From assembly GCF_000968015.1 (NCBI RefSeq), contig NZ_LACH01000001.1, positions 1 to 64,000 of the forward strand: a stretch of DNA of 64,000 bases. The letters are read 5' to 3'. Shown here one piece after another: positions 28,270-38,485 of the stretch. Position 1 is the stretch's first letter, and every line of letters begins with the position of its first letter. The notes below the pieces were generated by a model. That model saw nothing but the letters and a program-made list of their open reading frames with translations. It had not been told where the DNA came from and ran no database searches. The position numbers were made by a program, and so were the translations under genes. The DNA is from Pseudomonas fluorescens (GTDB lineage Bacteria > Pseudomonadota > Gammaproteobacteria > Pseudomonadales > Pseudomonadaceae).

Positions 28270-29070
28270 TTATTCCATGTCCTTGAGCCAGGCGGTGTCT
28301 TTGAACCACTTGTCATGGATGCGATCGTAGGTGCCGTCTTCATGGATCTGGCGCAGGAAGTTGTTGATGAAGTTGATGCTGTCGTAGTCACCCTTCTTCA
28401 GACCGAAGGCCAGCGGTTCGTAGGTGAACGGCTTGTCGAGGAACACCAGTTTGCCGGCACCGACCTTGTTCACGGCCACGACGTTGTAAGGCGCGTCGTA
28501 GATGAAGGCGTCGGCCTTGCCGTTGACCACGTCGAGCACGGCTTCCTGCTCATTGTCGTAGCCGTGGTAGTTGGCTTTGGAGATGAGCTTTTTGGCCACC
28601 ATCTCGCCGGTGGTACCGAGCTTGGAAGTGATGCGGTAGTCGGCGGTGTTCAGGTCTTTATAGGACTTGATGGTGCCTTCCAGCTCCTTGCGGATCAGCA
28701 GGGTCTGGCCCACCACGATGAACGGTTCGCTGAAATTCAGGCGCAGGTTGCGTTCCTGGGTCAGGGTCATGCCGCTGCCGATCATGTCGAACTTGTCGGT
28801 GAGCAGGGCCGGGATGATGCCGTCGTAGCCGGTGGAAACCATCTCCAGCTTGACGCCCATGGCCTTGGTCATGGCTTTTAGGAGGTCGACTTCGAAGCCG
28901 ATGATCTCGCCGCGCTTGTTGGTCATTTCGAACGGCATGTAGGTCGGGTCCATGCCGACTTTCAGCGTGCCGCGCTTGACCGCGTCATCGATGGCACCGG
29001 CGTGCGCCGCGTTGACTGCAACCAATGCCGTGACGCCGACCAGCAGCATCGAGAGATACTTCTTCATCAT
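28270..29070 (-). CDS. Polar amino acid ABC transporter substrate-binding protein
   Basis: This periplasmic binding protein (SBP_bac_3 family) has 266 residues from the ATG pair at 29070/29067. A longer frame upstream is not protein-like. The signal peptide is MMKKYLSMLLVGVTALVAVNAAHA. The mature part has the two-lobe fold (TLKVGMDPTYMPFEMTNKRGEIIGFEVDLLKAMTK, GSGMTLTQERNLRLNFSEP). It is the first gene of the transporter operon. Substrate is probably an amino acid, unproven. Confidence 0.93.
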   Translation of the reverse strand: MMKKYLSMLLVGVTALVAVNAAHAGAIDDAVKRGTLKVGMDPTYMPFEMTNKRGEIIGFEVDLLKAMTKAMGVKLEMVSTGYDGIIPALLTDKFDMIGSGMTLTQERNLRLNFSEPFIVVGQTLLIRKELEGTIKSYKDLNTADYRITSKLGTTGEMVAKKLISKANYHGYDNEQEAVLDVVNGKADAFIYDAPYNVVAVNKVGAGKLVFLDKPFTYEPLAFGLKKGDYDSINFINNFLRQIHEDGTYDRIHDKWFKDTAWLKDME

Positions 29071-29114
29071 CAAGTCCCCAAAACCATCGCGTTGTGAGGC
29101 GCGCAAACCGCAGA

Positions 29115-29128
29115 TTTTCCTTGGAAAA
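29115..29128 (-). promoter_or_regulatory. TTTTCC-AA-GGAAAA inverted repeat in the ABC-operon leader
   Basis: TTTTCC and GGAAAA lie 2 bases apart, between the predicted promoter and the binding-protein start (45 bases upstream). It could be an operator. No regulator gene is adjacent. Confidence 0.35.
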
Positions 29129-29177
29129 CCGGCAGATACGAACAGAAAGTTGTCCGGGCGCACCAATTCGGGGACGG

Positions 29178-29205
29178 ATGCTAACGCACTCGTTCGTTTG
29201 CACAA
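29178..29205 (-). promoter_or_regulatory. Sigma-70 promoter candidate of the ABC operon
   Basis: On the minus strand TTGTGC, a 16-base spacer and TAGCAT occur about 108 bases before the binding-protein start. Confidence 0.45.
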
Positions 29206-29244
29206 GGGTTTAAGCAGGAATTGTTGTTCGACGCTGATCAGCGC

Positions 29245-29274
29245 AAAAAAAACCCCGCTTTCGCGGGGTTTTTT
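29245..29274 (-). terminator. Terminator of opgH
   Basis: ACCCCGC-TTTC-GCGGGGT stem with long A and T runs on both sides, starting one base after the opgH stop codon. It is a strong intrinsic terminator for opgGH, and its shape is symmetrical. Confidence 0.92.
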
Positions 29275-29275
29275 A

Positions 29276-31846
29276 TTAGGCCAACTGAGGCTGCGCACTC
29301 AACGGCTTGAGCGGCAACAGCGGCGCATGGGGATCGGCTTTCACCGATTTACGCCACGCCTCCAGCCACTCGGATTGACCTTCGTTCCAGATCTGCTCAT
29401 GCAGGCGACCCAGTGCTACCGGATCACTGAGCAGTTGCACGCGCTCATTGTTGTTCAGACCCTCAGGCCCGACTTTCAGCGCATGACGCACCCGTTCGAT
29501 CCTCAACCATTCGATAGGCTCGGCCTCACGGTGGCGTGAAGTCGCCAGCGAGCACGCCAAGGCGTTCTGCTGTGGATCGACCACTGCCCGGACGAAGCCG
29601 TCGTTCAGTGCATGCCAACGGTTTTCGTGGGTGTACTGGTCAGTCGCCAGCAGCGCCTGTGGCGGATTGTATTCCTCAGGGATCAGGAACAGGCTCTCGT
29701 CACGGGACTTGAGGCCCAGGCCAACTCGACTGGAGATCACCGACACCGGAATCGACAGCATCAACGAACCGACGATCGGCACCAGCCACCAGAGGAAGCT
29801 CGGGTTCAGCCAGATCACCAACAGGGCCCAGAAGAAGCCCAGCAAAGTTTGCGGACCGTGGCGCTTGACCGCTTCGCTCCATGGTGTGGAGTCGTCGTCA
29901 CGTTGCGGCGAGTTCCAGGTCGCGGCCCAGCCGAGGAACGCGGCGAGTACGAAGCGGGTGTGGAAAATCATCCGCACCGGCGCCAGCAGCATGGAGAACA
30001 GCATCTCCAGCAGCATCGACAGGGTTACCTTGAACTTGCCACCGAACTCTTTCGCGCCTTTGGCCCAGATCAGGATGATGCTCAACAACTTCGGCAGGAA
30101 CAGCAGCACGACGGTGGTCGAGAACAACGCGATCGCCTTGTCCGGGTGCCATTGTGGCCACAACGGATAGAGCTGACGTGGCTCAAGGAAGTACTGCGGC
30201 TCCATCAGCGTGTTGACCGCCAGCAGCGCCGTCGACAGCACGAGGAAGAAGAACCACAACGGCGCCGACAAGTAAGACATCACGCCCGTCAGGAACACCG
30301 CACGGTGCACCGGGTGCATGCCTTTTACCAGGAACAGCCGGAAGTTCATCAGGTTGCCGTGACACCAGCGACGGTCACGCTTGAGTTCGTCCAGCAAGTT
30401 CGGCGGCAATTCTTCGTAGCTGCCCGGCAAGTCGTAGGCAATCCACACGCCCCAGCCGGCACGGCGCATCAGCGCCGCTTCAACGAAGTCGTGGGACAGA
30501 ATTGCACCGGCAAACGCGCCTTTACCGGGCAACGGCGCCAGGGCGCAGTGCTCGATGAACGGCTTCATGCGGATGATCGCGTTGTGGCCCCAGTAGTGGG
30601 ATTCGCCCAGCTGCCAGAAGTGCAGACCGGCGGTAAACAGCGGACCGTACACGCGGGTGGCGAACTGCTGCATGCGTGCATACAGCGTGTCCATGCCCGA
30701 AGCGCGCGGCGCGGTCTGAATGATCCCGGCGTCCGGGGTGGCTTCCATCAAGCGCACCAGACTGGTCAGGCAATCGCCGCTCATCACGGAGTCCGCGTCG
30801 AGCACGACCATGTACTTGTAATCACCGCCCCAACGACGGCAGAAGTCGTCGAGGTTACCGCTTTTACGCTTGACGCGACGGCGACGGCGACGATAGAAGA
30901 TCTTGCCGAAGCCCTTGGCTTCACGGCAGACGTCCAGCCAGGCTTGTTGCTCGGCGACGCAGATATCGGCGTCGTTACTGTCGCTGAGGACAAAGAAGTC
31001 GAAGCGATCCAGGTTACCCGTGGCCGCAACCGACTCGAAGGTCGCCCGCAAACCGGCAAACACCCGTGGCACGTCTTCGTTGCAGATCGGCATTACCAGT
31101 GCGGTGCGAGCGTCCGTAGGGATCGGCTCGTTACCGGCGCTTTTACCGGAAATGCGGTATTTGTCGTGACCGGTGAGCAACTCGAGGAAGCCCATCAGTG
31201 CCGTCCAAAAACCCGCCGACACCCAGCAGAACAGAATCCCGAACAAGATCAGGATGCTGGTTTGCAGTGCATACGGCAGCACTTGCGTAGCCGTCTGCGA
31301 CAGCGGTTGATGCAGCACTTCGTTCAAGTCGACGAACGACCAGCCCTGATACGGCATGATGCCTTTCATGTACCAGCCGGCGACGATGGTCTGGCCGAGC
31401 ATCAGCACCAGCAGAATGTAGCGGCGGATCGAACCGACGGTGCGCCAGCGAGCAGCCGGCAGCACACGCTCATCCTTCGGCGGGGCCGGCGGATTGGTGC
31501 GACCGGTCAGACGACGCCAGCCACGCACCAGAATATTGGTGCGCCACGGCTCCGGCACGACTTTGGTCCGACGAATCGGCGGGGTTGCCCGCAGGCAAAC
31601 CCGGCCGCTGGCGTCGAGCACCAGCATTTCAGCGTCGGCCAGTTCTTCGGCGGTGTTCAAGGTCAAACGACGCCCCACCGAAGCTTGAGCAGCCTCGGTC
31701 GGCGCGTCGAACGTCGAGGACGACAGGCGCTCATGCAATTCGCTGAACGACTTGCAGCCCGCGAGTTCCGCGCGCTGCTCGTCAGTCATCGGCAGATGCG
31801 CCAGATACTCGGCAAGAGTCTCTGGCTGTACTTGAGAATTACTCAT
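29276..31846 (-). CDS. opgH: Glucan glucosyltransferase OpgH
   Basis: The 856-residue inner-membrane enzyme polymerises glucose from UDP-glucose into the beta-1,2 backbone of osmoregulated periplasmic glucans and moves it across the membrane. The GT2 domain shows [26 protein letters not shown] (DxD) and the RRWCHGN box (QxxRW-like). Several membrane segments flank it (about 140-160, 190-220, then 515-700). The start ATG lies 8 bases inside opgG, so the pair is coupled. A terminator follows directly. Confidence 0.96.
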   Translation of the reverse strand: MSNSQVQPETLAEYLAHLPMTDEQRAELAGCKSFSELHERLSSSTFDAPTEAAQASVGRRLTLNTAEELADAEMLVLDASGRVCLRATPPIRRTKVVPEPWRTNILVRGWRRLTGRTNPPAPPKDERVLPAARWRTVGSIRRYILLVLMLGQTIVAGWYMKGIMPYQGWSFVDLNEVLHQPLSQTATQVLPYALQTSILILFGILFCWVSAGFWTALMGFLELLTGHDKYRISGKSAGNEPIPTDARTALVMPICNEDVPRVFAGLRATFESVAATGNLDRFDFFVLSDSNDADICVAEQQAWLDVCREAKGFGKIFYRRRRRRVKRKSGNLDDFCRRWGGDYKYMVVLDADSVMSGDCLTSLVRLMEATPDAGIIQTAPRASGMDTLYARMQQFATRVYGPLFTAGLHFWQLGESHYWGHNAIIRMKPFIEHCALAPLPGKGAFAGAILSHDFVEAALMRRAGWGVWIAYDLPGSYEELPPNLLDELKRDRRWCHGNLMNFRLFLVKGMHPVHRAVFLTGVMSYLSAPLWFFFLVLSTALLAVNTLMEPQYFLEPRQLYPLWPQWHPDKAIALFSTTVVLLFLPKLLSIILIWAKGAKEFGGKFKVTLSMLLEMLFSMLLAPVRMIFHTRFVLAAFLGWAATWNSPQRDDDSTPWSEAVKRHGPQTLLGFFWALLVIWLNPSFLWWLVPIVGSLMLSIPVSVISSRVGLGLKSRDESLFLIPEEYNPPQALLATDQYTHENRWHALNDGFVRAVVDPQQNALACSLATSRHREAEPIEWLRIERVRHALKVGPEGLNNNERVQLLSDPVALGRLHEQIWNEGQSEWLEAWRKSVKADPHAPLLPLKPLSAQPQLA

Positions 31847-33695
31847 CGGCAGGCAACTGGTAGCTCCAGGTCTCGGTCAGGACTTCTTCAGTCGGTGCCG
31901 ATTCCGGTGTGGCTGGGGCCGCTTCGGCAGCAACAGGCTGCTTGGCGTCTTTGTTGTCCTTGTCCTTGGAAACTGCGGCTGGCTTGGCTTCTACCTGCTT
32001 GGTTTCAACCTGCTTGGCCTCAGCTTGCTTGGTTTCCTTCGCTTCCTTGGCTTCCTTGGCTTCCTTGTCCAGCTTCTCCTGCTGCCGTGCGGCAATCTTG
32101 TCAGCCTTGGCGACGGAAGAATTGGAGGCTGGAGACGATGCTTTGGCCAGGTCGGCAGTCACGATGTTCTTGACCAGAGCAGCACGCATCTCGGTAGGCT
32201 TGCCCGGATCCTTGATTTTCATCCGCAGCGTCAGGCGCCAGCCCTTGGTTTCAGGGTTGTAACGGACGCTGTTCTCGACCAGCTCGGCATTCTCGCCAAC
32301 GCTGACCTGGCTACGAACGTCCGTATCATCCGGCAATGCCGCAAGGGACGGGCCTTCGAAGTCCACCAGATAAGCAACGCTGCCGTCTGGCTGACGAATC
32401 AGGTTGGACTGCTTCACGTCACCCGTGGAGCGCAGGGTCTGTTGAACCCAGGCGCTGTCCGGTGCGTGAAGCGCGGCTTCGTCGATAGTCCAGTGCAAGC
32501 GATAAGCGACGTCCAGCGGCTGGCCAGGCTCAGGCAGTTTTTCCGGACTCCAGAACGCAACGATATTGTCGTTGGTTTCGTCGGCAGTCGGAATCTCTAC
32601 CAGATCGACGGAGCCCTTGCCCCAATCGCCTTTTGGTTCGATCCAGGCACTTGGGCGCTTGTCGTAGCGGTCGTCGAGGTCTTCGTAGTGGCTGAAGTCG
32701 CGGCCACGTTGCAGCAGGCCGAAACCGCGAGGGTTCTCGATCGAGAAGTTGCTCACCGCCAAGTGTTTCGGGTTGTTCAGTGGGCGCCAGATCCACTCGC
32801 CATTACCGGCATGGATCGACAGACCGCTGGAATCGTGCAGTTCACGACGGTAGTTCAGCACTTTCGACGGCTGATTGGCGCCGAACAGGAACATGCTGGT
32901 CAGCGGCGCAACGCCAAGCTTGGTGACCTTGTCACGCAGGAACATCTTGGCCTTGACGTCGACAATGGTGTCGCTGCCCGGACGCAGGGTCAGGCGATAG
33001 GCACCGGTAGCGCGTGGCGAATCCAGCAGGGCGAAGATCACCAGTTGCTTGTCACCCGGTTTCGGCTGTTGAATCCAGAACTCGGTGAAACGCGGGAATT
33101 CTTCGCCGGACGGCAACGCGGTATCGATGGCCATGCCGCGAGCGGACAAACCATAGGTGTGACCCTTGCCGACAACGCGGAAGTAACTCGCGCCGAGCAT
33201 GGTCATGATTTCGTCTTGCTTGTCAGCCTTGTTGATCGGGTACAGCACACGGAAACCGGCATAACCCAGTTGTTCGGTGGCTTTAGGATCGAACTTCAAG
33301 TCGCCGAAATCGAAACGACTTGGATCGTATTTGATCTCTTCGACGGTGTTAGCTGTGATTTCGTTGATTTTCACCGGTGTATCGAAATGCATACCCTGGT
33401 GATAGAACGACAGCTTGAACGGGGTCTTCTGATCGGCCCACTCGGCTTTTTCGGTCAAGAAGCGAATTTTTTGATAGTCCGCGAATTTCATCTCGCGGAA
33501 CTCGTTCGGCAGGTTACTGCGCGGAGCTTCGTACTTCTGCCCGGCCAGCTCTTTTGCCTTGACCGATACATCATCCAGGTTGAATGCCCAAAGCTGACCG
33601 GCGCTGAGCAGGCAGAGCAGTGCAGAGCCCGCTACCAGAGCGCTTCGTAACCGTTTGGCAGACAATTTTGGTGCATTACAGGGACTAACAATCAC
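31839..33695 (-). CDS. opgG: Periplasmic glucan biosynthesis protein OpgG
   Basis: The GTG at 33695 gives 618 residues. An upstream ATG at 33722 is less likely. A long signal sequence (to LWAFNLDD) leads to the OpgG/MdoG domain, which shapes and branches the glucan backbone in the periplasm. Between the [10 protein letters not shown] strand and the last segment [12 protein letters not shown] is an insertion of about 90 residues rich in Lys, Glu and Ala with repeats such as [16 protein letters not shown], unlike the compact E. coli protein. It is co-transcribed with opgH. Confidence 0.94.
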   Translation of the reverse strand: MIVSPCNAPKLSAKRLRSALVAGSALLCLLSAGQLWAFNLDDVSVKAKELAGQKYEAPRSNLPNEFREMKFADYQKIRFLTEKAEWADQKTPFKLSFYHQGMHFDTPVKINEITANTVEEIKYDPSRFDFGDLKFDPKATEQLGYAGFRVLYPINKADKQDEIMTMLGASYFRVVGKGHTYGLSARGMAIDTALPSGEEFPRFTEFWIQQPKPGDKQLVIFALLDSPRATGAYRLTLRPGSDTIVDVKAKMFLRDKVTKLGVAPLTSMFLFGANQPSKVLNYRRELHDSSGLSIHAGNGEWIWRPLNNPKHLAVSNFSIENPRGFGLLQRGRDFSHYEDLDDRYDKRPSAWIEPKGDWGKGSVDLVEIPTADETNDNIVAFWSPEKLPEPGQPLDVAYRLHWTIDEAALHAPDSAWVQQTLRSTGDVKQSNLIRQPDGSVAYLVDFEGPSLAALPDDTDVRSQVSVGENAELVENSVRYNPETKGWRLTLRMKIKDPGKPTEMRAALVKNIVTADLAKASSPASNSSVAKADKIAARQQEKLDKEAKEAKEAKETKQAEAKQVETKQVEAKPAAVSKDKDNKDAKQPVAAEAAPATPESAPTEEVLTETWSYQLPADE

Positions 33696-33722
33696 GAGCA
33701 ACCCTCGCCGAAAACAGATCAA

Positions 33723-34016
33723 AAAACCAACGGCCAGTTAAAGTGCCTGTGAGGTGTGCGGCATGAAAAAACCGACCCTACAGACCACTCTTGCCAAGTT
33801 GGCGAGCATTGTTCCGACTCCTATGGGGCTAAATGATTCCCCAAGAGGTCCAGGACAAGTCTCTACCTAAGTCAAAATGGACCAACGAACGCTGATCCCC
33901 GTAGCGCGCGATTATCTAGTAGGCCGCGTTACAACGCATCAGGGGTAACAAAGTATTTATCGCGAAAAACCCCTGTTTTCAGTCGAAAAGCCCTTAAAAA
34001 CTTGTTTCAAGCGCTT
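33723..34016. other. Gene-free leader upstream of opgG
   Basis: This stretch of about 290 bases separates dtd from opgG. It contains no REP doublet and no convincing open frame. It is more A/T-rich than its surroundings and presumably holds the opgGH promoter, but I cannot name a clear -35/-10 pair. Confidence 0.4.
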
Positions 34017-34454
34017 TCAGGTCTGTAACAGGAAGGTTACCGGGCCATCGTTGACCAGGTGCACCTGCATATCCGCGCCGAATCTACCTGATGCCACAGT
34101 GCCATGCACCTGTTTCGCTTTGCCTAATAGATAGTCGAAAAGTTCCTCACCCAGGGCCGGAGGGGCCGCGGTCGAAAAACTCGGACGCAACCCGCTCTTG
34201 GTATCGGCGGCCAGGGTGAACTGTGAGACCAGCAGCAACCCACCGCCTACATCCGCCAGGGACAGATTCATCTTGCCCTCGGCGTCACTGAACACACGAT
34301 AGTTAAGCAGCTTCTGCAGAAGTTTGTCGGCGCTGGCCCGAGTATCCTCGGGCTCGACCGCCACCAGCACCAGCAATCCCTGATCGACGGCGCCAACCAC
34401 CTCCCCCGCTACCTCGACTCGCGCGCCACGCACGCGTTGCAGCAGGCCCTTCAT
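34017..34454 (-). CDS. dtd: D-aminoacyl-tRNA deacylase
   Basis: This 145-residue editing enzyme hydrolyses D-aminoacyl-tRNAs, and glycyl-tRNA-Ala in related proteins. The two active-site motifs are seen as VSQFTLAAD (near residue 80) and NDGPVTFLL at the C-terminal end. Normally it is NxGPVT with a cis Gly-Pro, which is kept here. It overlaps the pip stop by 4 bases (ATGA), so pip and dtd form a coupled pair. Confidence 0.95.
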   Translation of the reverse strand: MKGLLQRVRGARVEVAGEVVGAVDQGLLVLVAVEPEDTRASADKLLQKLLNYRVFSDAEGKMNLSLADVGGGLLLVSQFTLAADTKSGLRPSFSTAAPPALGEELFDYLLGKAKQVHGTVASGRFGADMQVHLVNDGPVTFLLQT

Positions 34455-35422
34455 GCTTCTTCAGGGGCCAGGTCGAGCAAACGACGGGCCATCAGATTAG
34501 CGGCGCGAACCAGTGCGTCGGTAATGCCAGGTTCGGAGGCGGCATGGCCGGCGTCACGGATCACCTGCAATTCACTGTTCGGCCAGTTCTGATGCAGTTC
34601 CCAGGCGTTGTCCAGCGGGCAGATCACGTCGTAGCGACCGTGGACGATCACGCCAGGCAAATGGGCGATCTTGCCCATGTCGCGGATCAGCTGGTTTGGC
34701 TCAAGGAACGCATTGTTGGTGAAGTAGTGACATTCGATACGGGCGATGGACAACGCGCGCTGAGGCTCGGAGAAACGATCGACCACCATCGGGTTCGGGC
34801 GCAGGGTGGCCGTCCGGCCTTCCCAGGTGGACCAAGCCTTGGCCGCGTGCATCTGGGCAATCTGATCATTGCCGATCAGGCGCTTGTGGAAAGCCGAGAG
34901 CAAGTCTTCGCGCTCGTCCAGCGGGATCGGCGCGATGTAGTCCTGCCAGTAATCGGGGAACAGACGACTGGCGCCACATTGGTAGAACCACTCGATTTCC
35001 TGCGGACGGCAGAGAAAAATCCCGCGCAGAATCAGACCGTGCACACGCTCCGGGTGGGTTTGCGCATAGGCAAGCGCCAGGGTCGAGCCCCACGAACCGC
35101 CGAACAGCACCCATTTATCAATGCCAAGGTGCTGGCGAATTCGCTCAAGGTCGGCGACCAGATCCCAGGTGGTGTTGTTTTCCAGGCTGGCGTGAGGCGT
35201 GGAACGACCGCAACCGCGCTGGTCGAAGGTCACAATGCGATACAGGTTCGGATCGAAATACCGACGGCTCTGGGCATCACACCCGGCGCCGGGGCCACCG
35301 TGGATGAATACAACCGGCAAACCTTCCGGCGAACCGCTTTCGTCGACATACAGCGTGTGGGTTTCATCGACGGCCAGATCGTGCCGGGCGTGGGGTTTGA
35401 TCTGCGGGTACAAAGTCTGCAT
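34451..35422 (-). CDS. pip: Proline iminopeptidase
   Basis: This 323-residue alpha/beta hydrolase of peptidase family S33 removes N-terminal proline from peptides. The nucleophile motif is [12 protein letters not shown], the oxyanion loop is [10 protein letters not shown] and the C-terminal HAASEPG holds the histidine. It is cytoplasmic, with no signal peptide. It precedes dtd in the same transcript. Confidence 0.93.
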   Translation of the reverse strand: MQTLYPQIKPHARHDLAVDETHTLYVDESGSPEGLPVVFIHGGPGAGCDAQSRRYFDPNLYRIVTFDQRGCGRSTPHASLENNTTWDLVADLERIRQHLGIDKWVLFGGSWGSTLALAYAQTHPERVHGLILRGIFLCRPQEIEWFYQCGASRLFPDYWQDYIAPIPLDEREDLLSAFHKRLIGNDQIAQMHAAKAWSTWEGRTATLRPNPMVVDRFSEPQRALSIARIECHYFTNNAFLEPNQLIRDMGKIAHLPGVIVHGRYDVICPLDNAWELHQNWPNSELQVIRDAGHAASEPGITDALVRAANLMARRLLDLAPEEA

Positions 35423-35535
35423 TGCGCGCTCCGTAAGGGGTCGAGGTCATCCCTGGGGGGACTTCTATTATTCTGCCGTCCGGCATCATAAACCCGAATT
35501 ACGCCAATGAGCATGCCTTGCAGAGTCAGAGTTTT

Positions 35536-36456
35536 TCAGCCCGTTTTTTCAGACAAATAGCCGAGCAGCGTTTCATAGAGTGCGTCGACCTCGGCGACCT
35601 GCCCCCGAGCCCGCAAACAGCCGTGAACCAACCCCTCCCCGTAATAGAGCGTCGCCGACACACCTGCTGCGTTCAGTCGCTCGGTGTAGAGCATGCCGTC
35701 ATCGCGCAACGGATCGAATTGCGCGACGGCGATCAAGGCCGGCGGCAACCCACTGAAATCCTCGGCGAGCAACGGCATCGCGTAGGCACTTGGCTGTCCA
35801 GTGCCGCGCAAGTACAGGGCGTGATAACAATCCAGGTCGCTGCTGCTGAGCAAGGGAGCATCGATGCATTCGCTGCGCGACGGCAATCGGTGATCACCGC
35901 CCAGCCCCGGATAAATCAGCACCTGCGCAGCCGGCAATGGCTCCCCCGCATCGCGCAACGCCAAGCACAACGCCGCCGCAAGGTTGCCTCCGGCGCTGTC
36001 CCCGGCCACCAGCGTTCGCTCAGGATCGAGCCGGAATGGCCCGGTCCGTAGCGCGCGCCAGACACCCAGACAATCCTCGAACGCCGCTGGAAACGGATGT
36101 TCCGGCGCCAACCGATAATCGACGGCAATCACCAGCACACCGAGCGTCGACGCCAGTTCGGCGCAGATGAAGTCGTGGGAATCCAGGTCCCCCACCACCC
36201 AACCGCCGCCGTGCAGATACACGATGCACGGGCAACCGTTGGTCGGTGGCGAAACCGGCGGTTGATAAGACCGCACCGGCACACCGGCCAATTCAAAATC
36301 GACCACATAAAGCCCGGCGGGACGTGACGGAGTGAACGCCCGGCACATGTCGCTATAAGCCTGGCGCAGACCACCGAGGCTGCTGTCGGTGCTGTTGAAG
36401 CTGACGGTTTTCTCGACGAAAGCCGTCATCTGCTCGGATAACGGATAGGAACTCAT
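35536..36456 (-). CDS. Alpha/beta hydrolase of the hormone-sensitive-lipase family
   Basis: This 306-residue protein starts with ATG at 36456 in the TGATG overlap with betX. A TTG one codon earlier is also open. It has the HSL-family HGGGW oxyanion motif and GDSAGG nucleophile box, so it is an esterase acting on small acyl esters. The coupling to a choline-type binding-protein gene makes a choline ester or related ester a possible substrate, but this is only inference. Confidence 0.82.
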   Translation of the reverse strand: MSSYPLSEQMTAFVEKTVSFNSTDSSLGGLRQAYSDMCRAFTPSRPAGLYVVDFELAGVPVRSYQPPVSPPTNGCPCIVYLHGGGWVVGDLDSHDFICAELASTLGVLVIAVDYRLAPEHPFPAAFEDCLGVWRALRTGPFRLDPERTLVAGDSAGGNLAAALCLALRDAGEPLPAAQVLIYPGLGGDHRLPSRSECIDAPLLSSSDLDCYHALYLRGTGQPSAYAMPLLAEDFSGLPPALIAVAQFDPLRDDGMLYTERLNAAGVSATLYYGEGLVHGCLRARGQVAEVDALYETLLGYLSEKTG

Positions 36457-37403
36457 CAAAGTTTCAAACGGGTCTGAACGGTCGCCACGCCATCCTTGCC
36501 ATCAAAACTGGTGACACCCGCCAGCCAGCGCTGCAGATCCTCGGGATGATCACGCAACCATTGTTTGGCAACATCCTGCGGCGTCTTGCGCTCCATGATC
36601 GGCACCATCAACTGGCTTTCCTGGGCGGCGGTGAAGGTCAGGTTTTCCAGCAGGCGATTCACGTTCGGGCAGCGCTGGGCGTAGTCCGGGGCGGTCACGG
36701 TGGAAACGGTGGCGGCGCCTTCGTTCGGGCCGTAAACGTCTTCGCTGCCGGTCAGGTAGGCGATCTTCATATTGATGTTCATCGGGTGCGGGGTCCAGCC
36801 GACGAACATCACGAATTCCTTGCGATTCACTGCCCGCTGAACGGCGGCAAGCATTCCGGCCTCACCCGACTCGATCAGTTTGAAATCCTTCAAGCCAAAT
36901 TGATTGGTCTCGATCATGGTTTTGATGGTGGTGTTGGCGCCGCTGCCCGGCTCGATGCCGTAGATCTTGCCGCCAAGTTGATCCTTGAATTTGGCGATAT
37001 CGGCGAAGGTTTTCAGACCTGCTGCTGCGACATACTCAGGTACGGCGAGCGTTGCCTGGGCGTCGGCCAGGCTCGGTTTGTCCATCACCTTCACCTGATT
37101 GGCGGTCACAAACGGCGCGATGTTTTTGTCCATCGCCGGTTTCCAGTAACCGAGGAAGATGTCGAGGCGCTTGTCGCGGATGCCGGCGAAGATGATTTGC
37201 TGCACGGCGCTGGTTTGCTTGCTTTCGTAGCCGAGGCCGTTGAGCAGCACGTCGGCCATGCCACTGGTGGCGATCACGTCGGTCCAGTTGACCACGCCCA
37301 TGCGCACGGCTTTGCAGGAAGCGTCGTCACTGGCCAGGACGCTGGTGCTCAGCAGAGCAGTGCCGCAGAGGATTGAGAGACAGCGGGTAAACAGTCTTTT
37401 CAT
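36456..37403 (-). CDS. betX: Choline/betaine-type ABC substrate-binding protein
   Basis: This 315-residue periplasmic protein has a signal peptide (MKRLFTRCLSILCGTALLSTSVLA) and an OpuAC/ProX-like fold (VRMGVVNWTDVIATSGMADVLLNGLGYESK, EFVMFVGWTPHPMN). The tryptophan and tyrosine positions suit a quaternary-amine aromatic box. It has no ABC ATPase or permease gene beside it, so it probably shares a transporter encoded elsewhere, as BetX and CaiX do in P. aeruginosa. It is translated together with the adjacent hydrolase. Confidence 0.75.
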   Translation of the reverse strand: MKRLFTRCLSILCGTALLSTSVLASDDASCKAVRMGVVNWTDVIATSGMADVLLNGLGYESKQTSAVQQIIFAGIRDKRLDIFLGYWKPAMDKNIAPFVTANQVKVMDKPSLADAQATLAVPEYVAAAGLKTFADIAKFKDQLGGKIYGIEPGSGANTTIKTMIETNQFGLKDFKLIESGEAGMLAAVQRAVNRKEFVMFVGWTPHPMNINMKIAYLTGSEDVYGPNEGAATVSTVTAPDYAQRCPNVNRLLENLTFTAAQESQLMVPIMERKTPQDVAKQWLRDHPEDLQRWLAGVTSFDGKDGVATVQTRLKL

Positions 37404-37550
37404 TGGGAGGATCTCGTGCGGCAGCGGATTATTGTGGGCCCGGTGTCTTTGTGCACCGTGCCCAGAACATTACGCAGCGTCGAGAGGGTAAAAGCGAACT
37501 GTGGCGACCGTGTTTTGCACGGTGGCGACTTCATGGCGAAGTGCTTTACC

Positions 37551-37656
37551 TGTGGGAGCGAGCTTGCTCCGGGCGGCGTTCCGACGATGGCGGACTAGCA
37601 GGCAACATTAATGCTGAATGTCATGGCCTCATCGCGAGCAAGCTCGCTCCCACAGG
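37551..37656. repeat. REP doublet with variant arm before betX, after hutG
   Basis: TGTGGGAGCGAGCTTGCTCC plus GGGCGGCGTTCCGACGATGG on the left, ATCGCGAGCAAGCTCGCTCC on the right, and a spacer with AATGCTGAATGTCATGGCC. Confidence 0.88.
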
Positions 37657-37671
37657 GTTATGCGCCAGGTT

Positions 37672-38475
37672 CTAACGTTTGTAGTGCTTCTCGCCCCAGG
37701 CCAGCAGCCCTTGCAGCAATTCCTTGAGCACCACCTGCGTCGGCGCCGCCAGGTCCGGGCGATAACGGAACGGCTCGAACTCTTCCATGTACGTGCACTG
37801 GCCCAACTCCAGTTGCACCGCATGGATGTTCTCGGCCGGATTGCCGTAATGCCGAGTGATGTGGCCGCCCTTGAAGCGACCGTTCAGCACATGGCTGTAA
37901 TCGCCGTGGCGCGCGCAGATGGCTTCCAGCTGAGTGGCCAACTGTGGATCGCAACTGGCCCCGTTGAAGGTGCCGAGGTTGAAGTCCGGCAGCTTGCCGT
38001 CGAACAGGTGCGGGATGATCGAGCGGATCGAGTGCGCATCGAACAGCAGCGCGTAGCCGAACTCGGCTTTCAGTCGCGCCAGCTCGTTCTGCAAAGTGCT
38101 GTGGTACGGCGTCCAGATCTGCTCCAGGTAAGTCGCGCGTTCCGCCGCTGACGGCTCATGCCCTTCGCGGAACAACGGAATACCGTCGAACAGCGTGGCC
38201 GGGTACAGACCGGTGGTCGCGCCGACATACAAAGGCTTGTCGTCAGACGGTCGATTCAGGTCGATGACAAAACGCGAGTACTCGGCGGCCAGGGTGCTGG
38301 CACCCAGCTCGGCAGCAAATTCGTAGAGCTGCGGGATATGCCAGTCAGTGTCCGGCAGGCTTTTCGCGTCGGGGATCAACCCGGCTTCGACCGTCGGGGT
38401 CAGGCGCAGGCCGGCGTGGGGCATGCTGATCAGCAGCGGCACGCGGCCTTGTTTGAAGTTCAGAACCTTATCCAC
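37672..38475 (-). CDS. hutG: N-formylglutamate deformylase
   Basis: This 267-residue enzyme cleaves N-formyl-L-glutamate to glutamate and formate, the last step of the five-step histidine route. Family motifs are VPLLISMPHAGLRLTP, EYSRFVIDLNRP and LLFDAHSIRS (metal-binding). It is the last gene of the hut transcript, 10 bases after hutI. Confidence 0.94.
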   Translation of the reverse strand: MDKVLNFKQGRVPLLISMPHAGLRLTPTVEAGLIPDAKSLPDTDWHIPQLYEFAAELGASTLAAEYSRFVIDLNRPSDDKPLYVGATTGLYPATLFDGIPLFREGHEPSAAERATYLEQIWTPYHSTLQNELARLKAEFGYALLFDAHSIRSIIPHLFDGKLPDFNLGTFNGASCDPQLATQLEAICARHGDYSHVLNGRFKGGHITRHYGNPAENIHAVQLELGQCTYMEEFEPFRYRPDLAAPTQVVLKELLQGLLAWGEKHYKR

Positions 38476-38485
38476 AACTGTTCTC

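Noticed and set aside
29612..32173. Open frame of 853 codons on the plus strand
   Set aside because: Antisense to opgH and opgG, rich in Gln/His/Arg, with no domain; a shadow frame.
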